From positions 1 through 36,898 of the forward strand of contig URKR01000019.1 in NCBI GenBank assembly GCA_900548355.1: a stretch of 36,898 bases of DNA. The letters are read 5' to 3'. The notes beneath the pieces are model-generated. The model searched no databases and was not told where the DNA came from. It saw only the letters and a list, made by a program, of their open reading frames with translations. A program made the translations under genes and the position numbers. This document shows positions 21,200-29,495 of this stretch, in pieces. Source of the DNA: an uncultured Oscillospiraceae bacterium (GTDB taxonomy: Bacteria; Bacillota; Clostridia; Oscillospirales; Ruminococcaceae). The first letter of the stretch is position 1. Each line of letters starts with the position of its first letter.

Positions 21200-21613
21200 A
21201 TGGCTATGCTGCTGGACCGTCGTTACAACCCGTTCAATGAACTGGAAAACTGGAACCGTGCTTTCTTTGGCGATACCTCGCTGGCCGAATTCAAAACTGA
21301 TATCCGGGATGCCGGCGATTCTTTCCTGCTGGAGGCCGACCTGCCCGGCTTTAAGAAGGAAGATATCAACCTTTCGCTCAATGGCGATGCGCTGACCATC
21401 AAGGCTGTGCGCCACAGCGATTATGAGGACACCAACAAAAAGGGCGCCTACATCCGGTGTGAGCGCAGCTACGGTTCCTATGCCCGCAGCTTTGACGTTT
21501 CGGGCGTAGATACCACCGGGATCCGCGCGGCTTACCATGACGGCGTGCTGACCGTGACCCTGCCCAAGCGCAGCGCCCGCAAACCGGAAAGCCAGACAAT
21601 TGTGATTGACTGA
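21200..21613 (+). CDS. Small heat-shock protein, Hsp20/alpha-crystallin family
   Basis: A 137-residue ATP-independent holdase. The alpha-crystallin domain spans about 30-125, with FKTDIRDAGDSFLLEADLPG (31-50), FKKEDINLSLNGDALTIKA (51-69) and the closing GVLTVTLPK (115-123). The short N-terminal arm MAMLLDRRYNPFNELENW is typical of clostridial Hsp20. The ATG at 21200 has AAAAAAGGAG 9 nt upstream, while the longer open frame runs through the CIRCE leader. The CIRCE box at 21054-21080 places it under HrcA. A bidirectional terminator follows the stop. Confidence 0.95.
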   Translation: MAMLLDRRYNPFNELENWNRAFFGDTSLAEFKTDIRDAGDSFLLEADLPGFKKEDINLSLNGDALTIKAVRHSDYEDTNKKGAYIRCERSYGSYARSFDVSGVDTTGIRAAYHDGVLTVTLPKRSARKPESQTIVID

Positions 21614-21638
21614 GTTCCCGGTTGATTGCCATGTGATA

Positions 21639-21678
21639 GAAAAGAGGGAAGCGGCCCGCGGGCCGCTTCCCTCTTTTC
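21639..21678. terminator. Bidirectional terminator between hsp20 and the ABC exporter operon
   Basis: A perfect 19-bp inverted repeat (21639-21657 with 21660-21678) has a 2-nt centre, GC-rich inside (GAAGCGGCCC) and flanked by AAAA on the left and TTTT on the right. It therefore works for the convergent plus-strand hsp20 and minus-strand Wzt transcripts. Confidence 0.93.
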
Positions 21679-21682
21679 CATG

Positions 21683-22444
21683 TTACGCTTCGCCGTTGCG
21701 CATCGCTTCTTCATACATGGTGCAGACCTCGTCGGCCGGGCCGTCGCCGCGCTTGACGCCATGGTCCAGCCAGATTGCACGCTGGCAAAGCTGGCGCACC
21801 TGTTCTGAACTGTGGCTGACAAACAGCAGCGTGGTGCCGGCGTCGAGCATTTTGTGCAGGCGTTCCATACACTTTTGCTGGAACATAAAGTCGCCGACCG
21901 CAAGCACCTCATCCACCACCAGCAGGTCCGCCGTGACCTCGGTTGCGATGGCAAAGCCGAGACGGGTCACCATGCCGGAGGAAAAGTTTTTAACCGGCAC
22001 ATCAATAAAATCCCAGAGTTCGGCAAAATCAATGATGTTGTGGAAGTGTTCGTCCATATAAGCGCGATCATAACCGAGCACCGCGCCGTTCAGGTAGACA
22101 TTCTCACGGGCGGTCAGGTCCATATCAAACCCGGCGCCAAGCTCAATCATCGGCGCAATGGACCCGTGCACGGTACAGCCGCCCTGGCTCGGGTACATCA
22201 CGCCGGCCACGACCTTGAGCATTGTGCTCTTGCCTGAACCGTTGCGCCCGATCAGCGCGACCGATTCGCCCTTGTGCACCGTGAAGCTGACATCCTTGAG
22301 GGCGTAAAACTCATTAAACATGAGCTTGCCGCGCAGCATTTTGACAAGATATTCCTTGAGGGTTTCGGTTTTTTCCTGGGCGAGGTTGAACCGCATTGAA
22401 ACGTGGCTGGCATCGACCACAACCGGCTGTTGGCTGAAATCCAT
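21683..22444 (-). CDS. ABC transporter ATP-binding protein for polysaccharide/teichoic-type polymer export (Wzt/TagH-like)
   Basis: A 253-residue ATPase. Walker A GRNGSGKST is at 66-74, the signature FSSGM at 154-158 and Walker B LLVVDE at 174-179. The insertion TLKEYLVKMLRGK at 28-40, before the nucleotide-binding core, and IELGAGFDMDLTARENVYLN at 100-119 are typical of the polysaccharide-export subfamily. It lacks the C-terminal carbohydrate-binding domain found in Wzt proteins that read a terminal cap, so export should not be coupled to chain termination that way. GGGGGGA precedes the ATG. It is the last gene of a four-gene operon and pairs with the permease 12 nt upstream. Confidence 0.93.
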   Translation of the reverse strand: MDFSQQPVVVDASHVSMRFNLAQEKTETLKEYLVKMLRGKLMFNEFYALKDVSFTVHKGESVALIGRNGSGKSTMLKVVAGVMYPSQGGCTVHGSIAPMIELGAGFDMDLTARENVYLNGAVLGYDRAYMDEHFHNIIDFAELWDFIDVPVKNFSSGMVTRLGFAIATEVTADLLVVDEVLAVGDFMFQQKCMERLHKMLDAGTTLLFVSHSSEQVRQLCQRAIWLDHGVKRGDGPADEVCTMYEEAMRNGEA

Positions 22445-22456
22445 CGCGATCCCCCC

Positions 22457-23254
22457 TTAAATATACAGAATGAAGTTGCGCTGCAACTTGTGGAAGACAA
22501 GCAGCCCCACCGTGAGCATCACGGCGCCCGAAGCCGCGCAGGCAAACCAGGTGTTCGGCCCCGGAACGTTGCCGTACATCACAAGGTTGCGGAACATATT
22601 GATATAGTGGTACATCGGGTTGAGCTTCATAAGGTTCTGGGCAAACTGGGGCAGCTGCTCGATCGGGTAAAAGATCGGGGTTGCATACATCCAGCCCAAT
22701 GTTAAGATGCTGAACAGGTGCTGCATATCCCGGAAGTAAACGGTCAGGGCCGAAAGGGTCAGCGCCATGCCGCAGCAGAACATGAACAGGAAGATCAGCG
22801 GCACCCAGAACAGCAGGATGGTCCAGTAAAACGGCGACCGTGTGAACACCATGACCAGCACCACGGCGGCCAGGCTGAAGCTCATTGTCACAAAGCTGGA
22901 GACCACCCGGCTGACCGGGAAGATATATTTGGGAATATAGACCTTTTTGATCAGCGAAGCGTTGTAGATGATGGAGGTCAGGCCCATGTTGGCGCTTTCG
23001 TTAAAGAAGGTGAAGAGGGTGTTGCCGCAGATCAGGTAGACGGGGTAGTTCGGAATATCGCTGCGGAACATATAAGAGAAGATGACGGTCTGCACAACCA
23101 TCATGAGCAGCGGGTTCAGGATGCTCCACACATACCCTAAAAAGCTGCGGCGGTACTTGACCTTGAGGTCACGGCCGACAAGTTCCGAAATCAGCGGGCG
23201 GTACTGGACAAAATGCGCGAGCACCCGCTTATACTGGCTCAGATTCTGGTTCAT
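22457..23254 (-). CDS. ABC-2 type polysaccharide export permease (Wzm/TagG-like)
   Basis: A 265-residue integral membrane protein with six predicted helices. The N-terminal amphipathic segment LISELVGRDLKVKYRRSFLG leads into VWSILNPLLMMVVQTVIFSY, a hallmark of this permease family. The late segment LGWMYATPIFYPIEQLP is also conserved. It forms the membrane channel for an undecaprenyl-linked polymer with the ATPase encoded just downstream. AGGAGAG precedes the ATG. It follows the FdtA-like gene by 24 nt. Confidence 0.93.
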   Translation of the reverse strand: MNQNLSQYKRVLAHFVQYRPLISELVGRDLKVKYRRSFLGYVWSILNPLLMMVVQTVIFSYMFRSDIPNYPVYLICGNTLFTFFNESANMGLTSIIYNASLIKKVYIPKYIFPVSRVVSSFVTMSFSLAAVVLVMVFTRSPFYWTILLFWVPLIFLFMFCCGMALTLSALTVYFRDMQHLFSILTLGWMYATPIFYPIEQLPQFAQNLMKLNPMYHYINMFRNLVMYGNVPGPNTWFACAASGAVMLTVGLLVFHKLQRNFILYI

Positions 23255-23278
23255 TGTTCTCTCCTGTTTCGGATGGCG

Positions 23279-23701
23279 TCAGTGCTCTTCCTGGCGGACC
23301 AGGGCTTCGAAAGCATCAAAATCGCGGATATATTCGCTCTCATCGTAATGCTCGCTCGCCAAACAGAGCAGCACCGAATCGGGGCTGAAATCGTACATTT
23401 CCTTCCAGGCCATGGTCGGGATGTACACGCCGGTGCGCGGGCGGTTCAAACAGAAAACCGCCTCGTTGCCAAGGCCATCCTTGACCCGGATCTTGCTTTG
23501 GCCCGCAACATTGATGAGCACGAACTGGCTTTTGCGGTTGGCATGCTGGCCGCGGACGATATCCGGGTCAGAGCCGTAGATGTAAAACACGCGCTGGATC
23601 GCGAACGGCACATCCCGCTCGCCCTCAACAACGACAAGGTTGCCGCGCTCGTCGCCGTGTTCGGCAAACTCAATAAAATACGCGCTGTCAATTTTGTTCA
23701 T
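23279..23701 (-). CDS. FdtA/QdtA-family sugar 3,4-ketoisomerase (cupin, WxcM-like)
   Basis: A 140-residue cupin. The family isomerises dTDP-4-keto-6-deoxyglucose to the 3-keto form, the substrate for a 3-aminotransferase. Recognisable parts are DERGNLVVVEG (17-27), VPFAIQRVFYIYG (31-43), RGQHANRKSQFVLINVAG (50-67) and YIPTMAWKEMYDFSPDSVLL (93-112). The catalytic His is H53. The second active-site His of FdtA is replaced by Asn55, which alters or weakens the standard mechanism. The ATG at 23701 has AGAGGA upstream; the 21 further codons of the longer frame overlap the aminotransferase and are rejected. Pairing with the DegT aminotransferase 16 nt upstream supports a Fuc3N/Qui3N-type sugar. Confidence 0.85.
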   Translation of the reverse strand: MNKIDSAYFIEFAEHGDERGNLVVVEGERDVPFAIQRVFYIYGSDPDIVRGQHANRKSQFVLINVAGQSKIRVKDGLGNEAVFCLNRPRTGVYIPTMAWKEMYDFSPDSVLLCLASEHYDESEYIRDFDAFEALVRQEEH

Positions 23702-23717
23702 AATTTTCCTCTTCGTA

Positions 23718-24818
23718 CTATGCTCGGAATGCGTTGATCGTTTCGATGACATACCCCTGCTCATCCTCGGTCATACCGTTGTACATCGGCAGGCTCAGTA
23801 CCTCGTCGGCATAGCGTTCAGCCAGCGGGAAGTCCCCGCGCTTGTGGCCGAGATAGGCGTAGGCCTGGCTCAAGTGCGGCGGGATTGGATAGTGGATGAT
23901 CGTGCCGATGCCTTTCTCCTTGAGGTAGGCGGCCATCGCGTCGCGGCAGCCCGGCAGATGCACAACATACTGGTGCCAGCTGGAATCCGCCCCGGGGCGG
24001 ATCTTCGGCTTTTGCAGGCAGGGGTTTGTGAGCCCGGCGTCATACCGGGCGGCCAGGCGGCAGCGCTCGGCGTTGAAGGCTTCAAGGTGGGTCAGCTTGA
24101 CCCGCAGCAGGCCGGCCTGCAGTTCGTCCAGCCGGCTGTTTGCGCCGACAACCTCGTTCTGGTAGCGCACCCGGCTGCCGTAGTTGCGGAACACCCTGGC
24201 GCGATCGGCGATGTCGGGGTCGCTGGTGGTCAGGCAGCCGGCGTCGCCAAATGCGCCGCAGCCTTTGGTCGGGTAAAAGCTGAAACAGCCGATGTCCCCG
24301 ATGCTGCCGACGACCCGCCCGTCAAAATGGTTGCCGTGGCTCTGGGCGCAGTCCTCGACCACTTTCAAGTCATGCGCGCGGGCGATTTGCATGATTTTGG
24401 CCATATCGCAGCTCTGGCCGTAGAGATGCACGGCCAGAATCGCTTTGGTGCGCGGGGTGATCGCAGCCTCGATTTTGTCGGCGTCCATGTTGTCATATTC
24501 GTCCGGCTCGACAAAGACCGGGGTCGCGCCGTTGATCGTGATGCCCATCACGCAGGCGATGTAGGCGTTGGCCGAGACGATGACCTCGTCCCCCGCCCCG
24601 ACGCCGAGCAGCCGGAACGCGATCCAGAGCGCGTCCAGCCCGCTGGCCAGCCCGACGCAGTATTTTGCGCCGACCATCGCGGCCCATTCCCGCTCAAACG
24701 CTTCGACCTCACGCCCGAGGATGTACCACCCGCTGCGCAGCACCTCGAGCGCCTTGGCCTCGTATTCGGCGGCGTGCAGGTCATACTGCCGTTTGAGGTC
24801 GTTGGCCAGAATCTGCAT
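23718..24818 (-). CDS. DegT/DnrJ/EryC1 family sugar aminotransferase (FdtB-like)
   Basis: A 366-residue PLP enzyme that aminates a keto-sugar nucleotide using glutamate. The PLP lysine is K185 in CFSFYPTKGCGAFGDAG, and the ring-binding Asp is D156 in VVEDCAQSHG. The N-terminal GSGLDAL-equivalent is ASGLDALWIAF at 58-68. With the adjacent ketoisomerase the expected product is a dTDP-3-amino-3,6-dideoxyhexose. RmlA/RmlB and an acetyltransferase are not in the window and must lie elsewhere. The longest frame extends 156 codons upstream, but that part is antisense to the GT-C gene and the intergenic promoter. The ATG at 24818 has GGGAGG upstream. It is first in its operon. Confidence 0.9.
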   Translation of the reverse strand: MQILANDLKRQYDLHAAEYEAKALEVLRSGWYILGREVEAFEREWAAMVGAKYCVGLASGLDALWIAFRLLGVGAGDEVIVSANAYIACVMGITINGATPVFVEPDEYDNMDADKIEAAITPRTKAILAVHLYGQSCDMAKIMQIARAHDLKVVEDCAQSHGNHFDGRVVGSIGDIGCFSFYPTKGCGAFGDAGCLTTSDPDIADRARVFRNYGSRVRYQNEVVGANSRLDELQAGLLRVKLTHLEAFNAERCRLAARYDAGLTNPCLQKPKIRPGADSSWHQYVVHLPGCRDAMAAYLKEKGIGTIIHYPIPPHLSQAYAYLGHKRGDFPLAERYADEVLSLPMYNGMTEDEQGYVIETINAFRA

Positions 24819-24851
24819 CCCGCGCCCCTCCCTTTTGTCTGTAATCGCTCT

Positions 24852-24880
24852 ATTATACCATAGCCTTGCAAAATTGACAA
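24852..24880 (-). promoter_or_regulatory. Promoter of the aminosugar/ABC-exporter operon
   Basis: Minus strand TTGTCA (24875-24880), 17-nt spacer, TATAAT (24852-24857) with an extended TGG just before it. The predicted leader is about 27 nt. Together with the terminator at 21639-21678 it delimits a four-gene transcript. Confidence 0.75.
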
Positions 24881-24913
24881 TTCCAGATCGAAGGTTCCGG
24901 GGCATGAAACGCG

Positions 24914-24936
24914 AAAAAGGAGCCGCGCGGGCTCCT
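24914..24936 (-). terminator. Rho-independent terminator after the GT-C gene
   Basis: On the minus strand AGGAGCC-cgcgc-GGCTCCT (24918-24936) is followed by a run of T (24914-24918). It lies 32 nt past the stop at 24968 and just before the next promoter. Confidence 0.85.
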
Positions 24937-24967
24937 CTTTCGCAAATTTCGTATAGCGGGTTCGGCA

Positions 24968-27900
24968 TCAATAGAAGCCGAAGCTCGGCAGCACTTTCAG
25001 GCTTTCGGCCCAAAGTTCCGGCACCGGCAAACCGGAAAGCACCGGGTAGAACCAGATAAACAGCGCGGCCGACGCCGCGCACAGCCCCACGGCCAGCGGC
25101 TTGCCGATGCGCTCGGGCATGCGCGCCAGCACAAGCGCAAGCGCCGCCAGGCAGAACATCGAACTCGGGAAGTAATGGTACAGGAAGGTGCACCGTGCAA
25201 CCAGCATCCAGGGCACAAGCTGGGTGGCATACAGGATCAGCACGCCGGCGCACGCCCGGCCCCCGCGGCCGGAGGCCTGCCTCCAATACAGCAGCTGGAC
25301 AGCCGCCAGCCCTGCCAGCCAGAGCACCGGCCCGCCCAGCCCCGCAATGCTGCCCTTGAGGCCTTCGGCCAAATGGGTGTTCTGGTAGTACCAGACAGGG
25401 CGCAGGTCCAGCAGCCAGGTATACCAGCGGCTTTCAAACGGGTGGGTGGCTTCCAGTGTGGAATGGTACCAGTACATATAGGTCTGGCAGTTCCACCAAT
25501 CGTTGAGATCAAAGCCGGGGTCATACCAAAGGTACGGCAGGTACGCAGCCAGATAGATGACAAACGGCAGCAGCAGATAAAACAGGATGCCGCCGACACC
25601 GGCAAGCCGGAATTCCCGCCAAAATTGGGGCGGGCGCTGCCGCCAGCGCGCATAGAGCACCCCGAGGTAGAGCACGGCCAGCCCCGCACCGGCATAGATA
25701 CCGGTCCATTTGGAGGCGCAGCCCAGCCCGAACGCCACCCCGCCAAGCGCCATTGGCAGCAGCGAACCGCCGACGCCTTTGGCCAGCACGCTCTGGCAGT
25801 ACCAGAGCATGCAGTAGGCCCCGAGCAGAATAAAGAAGGTGCCGTAAATATCAATTGTGGCAATCCGGCTTTGGGCAAAGCGCATGAAATCAAGCGCAAG
25901 CAGCGCCCCGGCCGTCGCCCCCACCCAGGTTTTGCGGGTGAGCCGGCGCGCAAAGCACCAGGCCAACGGCACCAGCAGCACCCCGAACAGGGTGCCCGAA
26001 AAGCGCCAACCGAAACCGGTCATGCCAAAAATCGCAATGCCGATCATGATGAAATCCTTGCCGAGCGGCGGGTGGGTCGTCTCATAAACCGGCATCGCGT
26101 GGAGCAGCTCATACCCGGTGCGGCCGTGGTAGATTTCATCAAAATACATGCTGTTGAGCTGGCTGATCGCATCGGGCACGGCAGCCTGTTCGTCAGTCAT
26201 TGCGCCGCCGCCCGTCACCGCCACAAGGTCGCCGGCGGCATTGCGCAGCGCAAGTTCAAATACCTGGGCGTTTTCCACCGTGACAGTCAGCGGCTGGCCG
26301 GCTGCCGCCGAAAAAGCGGCGCTGCTCCAGCTGAACGGTGTGCCGTAGTTGAGCTCTTTCTCATACAGTACGCTGCCGTCGGCCGATGTAATCGTCACCC
26401 GCCCGCCGGTGCTGATGCCGGGGTACAGCCAGATTTCGGCGGTGTTCCCGGCCGGGATAACCGTTTCAGTCAGGGTGGTATTGGTTGCATCCAGTGGGTT
26501 TTGCGGCGCGGTCATGCTGCCCAGATAGCTGAAGCTGAGCACCGCCGTAAACGCCGTGAGCCCAACCAGCGCGCCGAGTTCCCGCCGGGTCCAGCGCGGC
26601 TGGGGCGCCGGGCGCGCCGCCAGCAGGTCAGGCTGCGCTCCGCCCGTTTCCGCCCGGCGCAGCGGTGAAACCCGCCCGCCGCGGCACAGCGTGACGGTGG
26701 TCAGCGCCAGCAGCACAAAGGCGACGGTACAGGCAAGCCCCACCGCCCGCACGAAGGTCTGGCTGGCAGCGGCCGAAAGCCATTCGTCATCGGTGCCGGC
26801 CTGGGTGTAGACAGCCGCAAGGTTCAGAAAGCCGGTCAGCGAAAGGCCGAACGCCGCGCCGTAAAGCCGGATATCTCCCCAGCGGGCAGCCGCCAGCAGC
26901 GCCAGCACCACCCCGAGCACCAGGTACCTCTCATGCATACAGTGAGCCAGCACAAAGATGCCAGCCGTGTAAAACGCCGCAAGCAGCAGCGGTGAAAACC
27001 GGCGCGGCCCGGTGTGGGCGCGGTCCCCGGTGCGGGCGTCAGCCCGCCAGGAAACAACCGCCAGCACCGCGAGCGCCGCCGTAAGCAGCACAATATGCAC
27101 AGCCCCGAGCGTGCCCCAGCTGAACGGCCCGATGGCCTGGTCGGCCAGCGGGGCCCAGTTGCCGCCAAGCGCGGCAAACCAGTTGAAGGCGTTGACCGTT
27201 GCATACGGGTAGCCGGACGAAGTTTCAAAGTATTTTTGCAGCAGCGCCGGCAGGACCCGCACGCCGAAAAACGGCAGCCCGGCCGCCACCGGCACCGCCA
27301 GCGCAGCCGCTGCCCCGCCGAACACCCGGCCCACTGCCCGGCCGACCGAGCCCCCTTCGCGCCAGGCATCAGCGACGCCGGCCAGAAAACAGACCGCCAG
27401 CACCGGCCCTGCCAGCAGCGCCTGCGGCTTGATGGAAAGCGCAACGCCGTAGAGCAATGCGGCCGGCAGGTAGCGCCGGTTTTCAAGCAGCCAGAAGCAG
27501 AGCGCGAGCGGCAGCACAAATGCGCCGTCGATCTGCTTCCACAGGCCGGTATCAAACAAAAACAGCGGGCAGAATGCCGTGAAAAGGGTCAGGCAGAAGG
27601 TCTGCCGGCTCTCCCCCATCCGGCGGCGCGCGATGTAATGGACAAGCGCGATAAGCCCGGCGTCACAGACACTGGGGACAAGCGCAAGCAGCACCCGGCC
27701 GACCGGGCCGTCCCCCGCCACGCCGAACAGTTTGCGCAGTCCGGCCACAGCGGCCAGCACCGGCAGGTAGCCGGGCGGGTAATCGGCAAAATAGCCTTCG
27801 CTGTAAAAATTGGCGGGGCCTTCGGTAAAAAGCTTGTCGCCCCAGGCGATAAAGCAGCTCATGTCATAGGGGTACCCGGCTGTGGCGGCGGCCAGCACCA

Positions 27901-27976
27901 GCCGTACCGCCACCGCCGCAATCAGGATAACCCATAATGCGCGGTTGTTCTGTTTTTGGATCGTTCGGCTTGGCAT
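24968..27976 (-). CDS. Very large two-unit GT-C (PMT-type) glycosyltransferase
   Basis: A 1002-residue polytopic membrane protein. Residues about 1-430 form one GT-C unit, with YPYDMSCFIAWGDKLF after the first helix and DYPPGYLPVLAAV in the first loop. Residues about 485-600 form a beta-rich extracytoplasmic segment. From about 605 a protein O-mannosyltransferase-like unit follows, with FDEIYHGRTGYELL (acidic pair near 611), YETTHPPLGKDFIMIGIAIF and RIATIDIYGTFFILLGAY. GT-C enzymes use lipid-phosphate sugars on the outer membrane face. Ordinary PMT proteins are roughly half this length, so this is probably a fusion. The ATG at 27976 with GGGGGA upstream is preferred to an upstream TTG. The target, protein or polymer, is unknown. 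Confidence 0.8.
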   Translation of the reverse strand: MPSRTIQKQNNRALWVILIAAVAVRLVLAAATAGYPYDMSCFIAWGDKLFTEGPANFYSEGYFADYPPGYLPVLAAVAGLRKLFGVAGDGPVGRVLLALVPSVCDAGLIALVHYIARRRMGESRQTFCLTLFTAFCPLFLFDTGLWKQIDGAFVLPLALCFWLLENRRYLPAALLYGVALSIKPQALLAGPVLAVCFLAGVADAWREGGSVGRAVGRVFGGAAAALAVPVAAGLPFFGVRVLPALLQKYFETSSGYPYATVNAFNWFAALGGNWAPLADQAIGPFSWGTLGAVHIVLLTAALAVLAVVSWRADARTGDRAHTGPRRFSPLLLAAFYTAGIFVLAHCMHERYLVLGVVLALLAAARWGDIRLYGAAFGLSLTGFLNLAAVYTQAGTDDEWLSAAASQTFVRAVGLACTVAFVLLALTTVTLCRGGRVSPLRRAETGGAQPDLLAARPAPQPRWTRRELGALVGLTAFTAVLSFSYLGSMTAPQNPLDATNTTLTETVIPAGNTAEIWLYPGISTGGRVTITSADGSVLYEKELNYGTPFSWSSAAFSAAAGQPLTVTVENAQVFELALRNAAGDLVAVTGGGAMTDEQAAVPDAISQLNSMYFDEIYHGRTGYELLHAMPVYETTHPPLGKDFIMIGIAIFGMTGFGWRFSGTLFGVLLVPLAWCFARRLTRKTWVGATAGALLALDFMRFAQSRIATIDIYGTFFILLGAYCMLWYCQSVLAKGVGGSLLPMALGGVAFGLGCASKWTGIYAGAGLAVLYLGVLYARWRQRPPQFWREFRLAGVGGILFYLLLPFVIYLAAYLPYLWYDPGFDLNDWWNCQTYMYWYHSTLEATHPFESRWYTWLLDLRPVWYYQNTHLAEGLKGSIAGLGGPVLWLAGLAAVQLLYWRQASGRGGRACAGVLILYATQLVPWMLVARCTFLYHYFPSSMFCLAALALVLARMPERIGKPLAVGLCAASAALFIWFYPVLSGLPVPELWAESLKVLPSFGFY

Positions 27977-28052
27977 ACAATCCCCCAAAGCTCGGCAAAA
28001 TGGCAGGGGCGCGCGGCTGTCGCCTTATTGCGGCGCGTCGCGGCCGTGCCGC

Positions 28053-29447
28053 TTAATTCTTGGACACCTGCGGTCCCTGTGCCGTATCGACAACCGTCCA
28101 GCCCATCGCCGCAATTTCGGCGCGCAGCGCGTCGGCACGGGCAAAGTCCTTCGCCTTCTTGGCGGCGGCGCGCTCGGCCACCAGGGCTTCGACCTCGGGC
28201 GGCACAGCGGCCTTTTTGCGGTTGTAGAGCAGGCCCAGCACGCCGGCCAGCTCGTCAAAGGTCTTGGCCGCCGCTTCAAGGCTCGGCTTGTCGGCACTGT
28301 CAGAGAGGGTGTTGATCTCCTTGACAAATTCAAAAATCGCGGCCAGCGCGTCCGGCGTGTTGAGGTCGTCGTCCATCGCGGCGATGAACTTTTCCCGCGC
28401 GGCGTCGACCTTCCCTGCCAGCTCGTCCGAATCGCCATGGGCGTGCTCGATCGCAAAATCAAGGTTTTCGCGGCAGGTGTAGAGGCGTTCGAGGCTCGAT
28501 TTGCAGCTTTCAATCAGCTCAACGGTGTAGTTCAGCGGCATCCGGTAGCCGGCCGTCAGCATAAAGTAACGGATCGGCTCGTAGCCGTAGCGTTCGGCAA
28601 TCTCCCGCACCGTGAAGAAGTTGTTTTTGCTCTTGGACATCTTCTCGTTGTTGATGTTCAGGAAACCGTTGTGCATCCAGTAACGGCTAAAAGCACAGCC
28701 GTTTGCGCACTCAGACTGCGCAATCTCGTTTTCATGGTGGGGGAAGATCAGGTCCTGTCCGCCGCAGTGCAGGTCAATCGTCTTGCCAAGGTGCTTGCGG
28801 GCCATCGCGCTGCACTCAATATGCCAGCCCGGGCGGCCGTGGCCCCAGGGGCTGTTCCAGAATGGCTCGCCGGGTTTGGCTGCTTTCCAGACCGCAAAAT
28901 CGGCCGGGTCCTCCTTGAGGTCGTCGTCCATCTGGCTGCGCAGCGCGCGGTTGCCGCTTTCGAGGTCCTCAAGGTTCAGGTGGCTGAGCTTGCCGTAGCC
29001 GGGGTCGGACTTGACCCGGAAATAGACATCGCCGTTGCGGGCCACATAGGCATGGCCGGAGGCAACGAGATCCTTGACAATCTTGATGATCTCGCCAATA
29101 TGCTCGGTGGCACGGGGGCGGACAGTCGGCGCCTGGACGTTGAGTCCGTCGGAATCCTTGATGTATTCAGCCTCAAACCGGCGGGCCACCTCATCCATCG
29201 AGACGCCTTCGGCCTGGCCTTTGGCGATGAGCTTGTCGTCAATGTCGGTGATGTTCGAGACATAGATCACCTTGTTGCCGCGGTATTCGAGGTAGCGGCG
29301 CAGCGTATCAAAGACGATCATCGGCCGGGCATTGCCGATGTGGATGTAGTTATAGACGGTCGGCCCGCAGACATAGATGCGGTAAACGCCGGGTTCCCCG
29401 GGGACAAATTCCTCTTTCCGGCGGGTCAGGGTGTTAAAAATCTGCAT
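28053..29447 (-). CDS. cysS: Cysteinyl-tRNA synthetase
   Basis: A 464-residue class I synthetase that charges tRNA-Cys. HIGN (36-39) is the HIGH motif and KMSKS lies at 269-273. The zinc ligands are visible as C28 (YVCGPT), C212 (HIECSAM) and the HHENE cluster at 237-241. Length is normal for the family. AAAGGAAG lies 9 nt before the ATG. It sits 48 nt after pgsA in the housekeeping run, and the GT-C gene follows 76 nt later with no terminator between. Confidence 0.97.
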   Translation of the reverse strand: MQIFNTLTRRKEEFVPGEPGVYRIYVCGPTVYNYIHIGNARPMIVFDTLRRYLEYRGNKVIYVSNITDIDDKLIAKGQAEGVSMDEVARRFEAEYIKDSDGLNVQAPTVRPRATEHIGEIIKIVKDLVASGHAYVARNGDVYFRVKSDPGYGKLSHLNLEDLESGNRALRSQMDDDLKEDPADFAVWKAAKPGEPFWNSPWGHGRPGWHIECSAMARKHLGKTIDLHCGGQDLIFPHHENEIAQSECANGCAFSRYWMHNGFLNINNEKMSKSKNNFFTVREIAERYGYEPIRYFMLTAGYRMPLNYTVELIESCKSSLERLYTCRENLDFAIEHAHGDSDELAGKVDAAREKFIAAMDDDLNTPDALAAIFEFVKEINTLSDSADKPSLEAAAKTFDELAGVLGLLYNRKKAAVPPEVEALVAERAAAKKAKDFARADALRAEIAAMGWTVVDTAQGPQVSKN

Positions 29448-29495
29448 GGTATCGGCTTCCTTTCGGTTGTAATACCGGATTTGTAAAATGCGGTT

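Noticed and set aside
24819..25286. N-terminal extension of the DegT aminotransferase frame by 156 codons
   Set aside because: It overlaps the GT-C gene, a terminator and the aminotransferase promoter. The family N-terminus begins at the ATG at 24818.
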